Shown here: positions 8,079-8,896 of the stretch, one piece after another
How the letters are laid out: every line of letters starts with the position of its first letter
How positions within the stretch are numbered: position 1 is the stretch's first letter
Origin: Pseudomonadota bacterium
GTDB taxonomy: Bacteria; Pseudomonadota; Gammaproteobacteria; UBA5335
DNA: 8,896 nt
Direction: 5' to 3'
NCBI GenBank assembly: GCA_002862965.1
Contig: PKCW01000265.1
Location: 1-8,896, forward strand
Made by a program: the position numbers and the translations under genes
Notes under the pieces: generated by a model
Told to the model about the DNA's origin: nothing
Database searches by the model: none
The model's input: only the letters and a program-made list of their open reading frames with translations

Positions 8079-8720
8079 ATGATGGCCTTGATCGATTTCA
8101 TCCTGCACGTCGACCAGCACCTGATCGCCTTCGTGCAGCACTACGGTGCCTGGGTCTACCTATTGCTGTTCCTGATCGTCTTCGTCGAGACCGGGCTCGT
8201 CGTCATGCCCTTCCTGCCGGGCGACAGCCTGCTGTTCGCGGCCGGTGCCCTCAGCGCGACCGGCGCCATGCATCCGGGCGCGCTCATGGGCTTGTTGTTC
8301 GTCGCCGCCGTGCTGGGGGACAACGTCAACTATCTGGTCGGCCGGCGCACCGGACAGGCCGTGTTCGACCGCGACTCGCGCTGGATCCGGCGCGAGTACC
8401 TGCAGCGGACCCAGGCGTTTTTCGATCGGCACGGCGGCAAGTCGGTGATCCTGGCCCGCTTCGTGCCCATCGTGCGGACGTTTGCGCCTTTTCTCGCCGG
8501 CGTCGGCGCCATGCCCTACGGGGTTTTTTTTCTCTACAACCTCATCGGCGGGGCGCTCTGGATCGGCGGCTTCGTCTTCCTGGGCTACCACTTCGGCAAC
8601 CTGCCGGCGGTCAAGCACAATTTCAGCCTGGTGATTTTCCTCATCATCGGCATCAGCCTGTTGCCGATGGTGGTCGAGTTCTGGCGGCACCGCCGGCAGG
8701 CCCGCCTGGGTACGGGTTAG
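8079..8720 (+). CDS. dedA: DedA-family (SNARE-associated / VTT domain) inner-membrane protein
   Basis: DedA-family proteins are polytopic inner-membrane proteins. Members have been linked to proton-coupled flipping of undecaprenyl phosphate and other lipids, and to cell division and antimicrobial peptide resistance; the substrate of this one is not known. The 213-residue protein resembles E. coli DedA itself: WVYLLLFLIVFVETGLVV then MPFLPGDSLLFAAGAL, with E37 and D49 at the acidic positions found essential in E. coli YqjA/YghB. GDNVNYLVGRRTG follows at 80-92 and FFDRHGGKSVILARF at 114-128. R127 and R133 in LARFVPIVRTFAPF are the paired conserved arginines. Hydrophobic segments lie at about 24-46, 50-79, 143-173 and 183-201. 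It has no cleavable signal peptide. The ATG at 8079 (or the next codon, also ATG) has only a weak GAGCGGGG upstream. A run of eight T lies in codons 149-151. The stop overlaps that of the convergent cupin gene. Confidence 0.95.
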   Translation: MMALIDFILHVDQHLIAFVQHYGAWVYLLLFLIVFVETGLVVMPFLPGDSLLFAAGALSATGAMHPGALMGLLFVAAVLGDNVNYLVGRRTGQAVFDRDSRWIRREYLQRTQAFFDRHGGKSVILARFVPIVRTFAPFLAGVGAMPYGVFFLYNLIGGALWIGGFVFLGYHFGNLPAVKHNFSLVIFLIIGISLLPMVVEFWRHRRQARLGTG

Positions 8721-8896
8721 GACGCTTCGGACTCGCCAGCAGGGAAAAAGACCGCGAGCCACAGGGTCGGCTGATCGGGCGCGGTGGCCTCCACGCGATG
8801 TGCGCAACGTGCCGGCAGGTGCAGCCAGTCGTGCGGCCGCCACGTTGAGCGTCGCGCAGAGGTAGGCGGTGTTCTGCAGCAGCACGTCGTCCTCGG
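8717..8896 (-). CDS. Cupin-domain protein, 3' end, with apparent frameshift (runs off right edge)
   Basis: Reading the minus strand from 8839 down to the TAA at 8719-8717 gives 40 residues that look like the end of a small single-domain cupin: RPHDWLHLPARCAHRV, then EATAPDQPTLWLAVFF and a short tail ending GESEAS. The P.DW..LPA...HRV pattern is the second cupin motif, with the metal-ligand histidine in HRV. Upstream of about 8840 the coding-like frame changes: codons ending almost always in G or C spell EDDVLLQNTAYLCATLNV, which fits the preceding cupin strand, but in a frame one base off. Removing one base near 8840 joins them as ..TLNVRPHDWLHLPA.., the expected spacing. The annotation therefore covers a gene whose frame is broken here, either truly or by a sequence error close to the contig edge. 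The substrate cannot be told; small cupins of this kind are uncharacterised. Its stop overlaps the dedA stop, with the genes facing each other. Confidence 0.6.
   Translation of the reverse strand, partial: PRTTCCCRTPPTSARRSTWRPHDWLHLPARCAHRVEATAPDQPTLWLAVFFPAGESEAS

Noticed and set aside
8054..8848. Plus-strand open frame of 264 codons overlapping dedA in another frame
   Set aside because: Arginine- and alanine-rich shadow of dedA with no hydrophobic segments or motifs. It is mentioned only as the frame a -1 slip would enter.
8160..8885. Minus-strand open frame of 241 codons opposite dedA that includes the first cupin-like segment
   Set aside because: Most of it is antisense to dedA and has no domain. 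Only its first 20 or so residues look coding, and those are better explained as the frameshifted cupin gene.

Overview
The window is a GC-rich (by eye roughly two-thirds G+C) piece of an ordinary proteobacterial core chromosome. Gene content and order, and close motif agreement with E. coli proteins, point to a gamma- or betaproteobacterium; the sequence alone does not decide between them. I see no mobile element, CRISPR array, tRNA or rRNA, and no sign of horizontal transfer.

Bases 1-6197 hold one tightly packed minus-strand operon, read right to left: glyA (serine hydroxymethyltransferase), nrdR (repressor of ribonucleotide reductase genes), ribD, ribE, ribBA/ribBX, ribH (four riboflavin steps), nusB (transcription antitermination), and thiL (thiamine-phosphate kinase, which runs off the left edge). 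Gaps are tiny: nrdR/ribD and nusB/thiL share one base in a TGATG junction, ribD/ribE are 1 nt apart, ribH/nusB 3 nt, ribE/ribBA 4 nt, glyA/nrdR 14 nt, and ribBA/ribH 38 nt. Together the rib genes cover the pathway from the GTP cyclohydrolase II product and ribulose 5-phosphate to riboflavin. The first committed step is missing here, because the GTP cyclohydrolase II half of RibBA has lost its zinc cysteines and its catalytic loop. A separate ribA must be expected elsewhere. The dephosphorylation step is also not encoded here, which is usual.

Bases 6198-6321 are a short divergent promoter region. A good -10 hexamer (TACAAT) faces glyA, and overlapping bases on the other strand could serve ettA.

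Bases 6322-8720 carry two plus-strand genes: ettA, a full-length 555-residue ABC-F translation factor with both ATPase sites intact, and a DedA-family membrane protein closely resembling E. coli DedA. A possible hairpin lies between them.

At the right edge (8717-8896, minus strand) is the 3' end of a small cupin-domain gene that converges on dedA, with the two stop codons overlapping. Its frame appears broken by one extra base at a palindromic GCGGCCGC site. I found no previously undescribed system. The points most worth a second look are the degenerate RibA domain, the frameshifted cupin end and the overlapping divergent -10 elements.
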